DNA of 64,000 bases. Origin: Candidatus Nitrosomarinus catalina. Its GTDB lineage: Archaea > Thermoproteota > Nitrososphaeria > Nitrososphaerales > Nitrosopumilaceae. The notes under the pieces were generated by a model. The model worked only from the letters and a program-made list of their open reading frames with translations. It searched no databases and was not told the origin of the DNA. Shown piece by piece: positions 62,844 through 64,000 of the stretch. Numbering within the stretch: the first letter of the stretch is position 1; each line of letters begins with the position of its first letter. The stretch lies in contig NZ_CP021324.1 of assembly GCF_002156965.1 (NCBI RefSeq), positions 632,681-696,680 on the forward strand, written 5' to 3'. The translations under genes were made by a program, and so were the position numbers.

Positions 62844-63119
62844 ATTACAAACTAATCACATATACAATAAATTATTTGATTTGAAAAATTAAGAAATTAT
62901 GCCTGAATTAAAAAAGGATAATTTTTTCAACCCATTTTGAGCAAATAACACGACACATTTTATTTTATGAATTTGTTGAAATCAAAGTCAATAGATTCAA
63001 GAGAACAGGATTTGTGCTGGTTAAATCATAATGTAACTCCCAAAGAGTCGATGATAGTGAGTTAACTTGCCTGTTTTCATGATTCTAAACTATTAATTTT
63101 AGACATATTGTTACAATGT

Positions 63120-63197
63120 ATGAATAAAAAATTTTATGCGTGGATGGGAATATCATTAGCTGCTTCAGCAGTGGGTTTATTCTTGTTATTTTCTTAA
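63120..63197 (+). CDS. Single-span membrane microprotein, 25 aa
   Basis: MNKKFYAWMGISLAASAVGL followed by FLLFS is a single hydrophobic helix with a basic start. Only 25 residues, so coding is uncertain. A stop-free 26-codon ORF with ATG and a TAA stop. Confidence 0.35.
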   Translation: MNKKFYAWMGISLAASAVGLFLLFS

Positions 63198-63224
63198 TAA
63201 TTACCTGTTTTTTTAAAACTGAAT

Positions 63225-63503
63225 TTGTTCAGTAGTTGTCATTTAGATATTTTTAATAAATTTTATTTATTAGTTAAAAAATATCAGAAATTGAAAATGA
63301 CATTGTGTCCAACATGTAAATTATCTATGGAATCACATTCAACCTCAGAATTAATGGAATGTTGTATGAAACAAGTAAATGATGGTTTAGTAGATAATCA
63401 AAAAGGTACATGTCCAAATTGTAAGCATCAAATTGAAAAACATTCAGATAAACAATTAGCTGAATGTACATTAGAATTTTTAAAATCAAACAATAGTAAT
63501 TAA
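63225..63503 (+). CDS. Double zinc-ribbon microprotein (start probably 63297, 68 aa)
   Basis: From Met25 the chain is MTLCPTCKLSMESHSTSEL, then ECCMKQVN and GTCPNCKHQIEKHSDKQLAE. This gives two CPxC-type knuckles each followed by H and SD/TS, an internal duplication of a zinc-ribbon-like unit with about 40-residue period. The upstream extension from TTG 63225 is not family-like, so ATG 63297 is preferred. Confidence 0.65.
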   Translation: MFSSCHLDIFNKFYLLVKKYQKLKMTLCPTCKLSMESHSTSELMECCMKQVNDGLVDNQKGTCPNCKHQIEKHSDKQLAECTLEFLKSNNSN

Positions 63504-63540
63504 AGATAAGATTAAACAAGAGAAAGAATTACAATCAACT

Positions 63541-64000
63541 ATGAATCAATTAACTAAAAAAATTATTAGTGATTTTTCACCAATGTGGACAAATAAGCAA
63601 GTATGGGAATTTGATCAAATTAATCCTGAATTAACTTTTGATTTAATTTATGTGGAACCTGGAAAATATGATGAAAAATTATGGGAATCAAAATCAGCTC
63701 ACTTGGATTCAGAAGTTAGGGATGTTATTGTTAGAACATTTGATAATTTGTTAGATGATGAAGAATTATGGATTTCCAATAAAAGTGAAAAATCTTTGAA
63801 TAGAAATAATATTGCATACTTAATGGCAGTAATTGTCGATACCATGATCGAAGAGGAAGTTTGTCTAAATTTTAGACTAGACAGAGACTTCTTAGTACTA
63901 TCCATAGATAGAGAGGCAGATGTAATTGATTGCAAAGAATTTTTTGAGGAGTTTTATCATTTGGCTACAGGTTTCAATTATGAAACAGATACAGGAATTC
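63541..64000 (+). CDS. Unknown protein, N-terminal 153 residues (partial, runs off window)
   Basis: The ATG-started frame reads QLTKKIISDFSPMWTNKQVW, LWESKSAHLDSEVRDVIVRTF and continues to the window end without a stop. Acidic, Trp-rich, helical. No motif recognised. Clear coding composition, but neither its full length nor family can be judged. The opposite-strand frame at 63699-63935 is a shadow. Confidence 0.65.
   Translation, partial: MNQLTKKIISDFSPMWTNKQVWEFDQINPELTFDLIYVEPGKYDEKLWESKSAHLDSEVRDVIVRTFDNLLDDEELWISNKSEKSLNRNNIAYLMAVIVDTMIEEEVCLNFRLDRDFLVLSIDREADVIDCKEFFEEFYHLATGFNYETDTGI

Noticed and set aside
62844-63119. C/D-box RNA-like sequence (GATGATAG near 63050)
   Set aside because: A box-C-like string is present but no CTGA box D and no terminal stem is seen at proper spacing.

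Overview
The window is AT-rich archaeal DNA with tightly packed, often overlapping genes. It looks like a marine ammonia-oxidising thaumarchaeon (Nitrososphaerota, Nitrosopumilus-like). The evidence is a type II (archaeal) GAPDH, archaeal release factor aRF1, PurP-type purine synthesis, a TIGR00300/LOR-SDH protein, archaeal AspRS with GatCAB, PduO plus CbtA/CbtB cobalt and cobalamin genes, TrmB-like winged-helix regulators, secreted proteins with the short W/N-rich C-terminal repeats typical of this group, and many Cys-rich microproteins. No amo genes, rRNA, CRISPR arrays or intact insertion sequences were seen, so the genus-level call is inference.

Layout. 0-13 kb: end of a membrane-anchored DsbA-like protein, GAPDH, a CorC-type CBS protein, threonine synthase, small unknown genes, an Hjc-like nuclease, a methyltransferase, a DUF35/thiolase/LLM-oxidoreductase operon, a sugar nucleotidyltransferase and PurK. 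13-21 kb: flavodoxin, threonine dehydratase, a stand-alone class III nucleotide cyclase, VOC and Lrp-type ligand-binding proteins, and a Lys-rich protein built from perfect 21-bp repeats. 21-25.5 kb: a 1255-residue secreted zinc metalloprotease lies between tRNA-Phe and a second copy of the tRNA 3' end, next to degraded coding sequence; this is a candidate integrated element. 25.5-37 kb: PduO, an HD phosphohydrolase, several unknown small genes, a CFI-box protein, the TIGR00300 protein, a DUF2341/LamG secreted protein, an aminotransferase and an AMP-forming acyl-CoA synthetase. 37-45 kb: gatC-gatA-gatB plus an extra small gene, an AhpD-like protein, an NRAMP-like transporter and AspRS. 45-53 kb: small genes, a rhodanese, PurP, and a one-strand block cbtB-cbtA-two HTH paralogues-phnD-phnC-phnE. 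53-64 kb: a DsbA-like gene interrupted by one in-frame TGA, aRF1, a HIT protein, dihydroxy-acid dehydratase, a DinG/XPD-like helicase, a DUF922 protease-like protein and more zinc-binding microproteins.

How genes connect. AspRS and GatCAB together suggest transamidation routes to Asn-tRNA and/or Gln-tRNA. ThrC, IlvA and IlvD supply threonine and branched-chain amino acids. PurK and PurP are purine steps. CbtAB and PduO fit cobalt uptake and cobalamin adenosylation. Points most worth a second look: the TGA-interrupted DsbA paralogue; the tRNA-Phe 3'-end duplication flanking the metalloprotease; the lack of ATG/GTG/TTG starts for phnE and the helicase, where both in-frame CTG codons sit 8 nt after a GAGAT Shine-Dalgarno-like box; about a dozen zinc-ribbon microproteins; and two intergenic regions with long-range inverted repeats.
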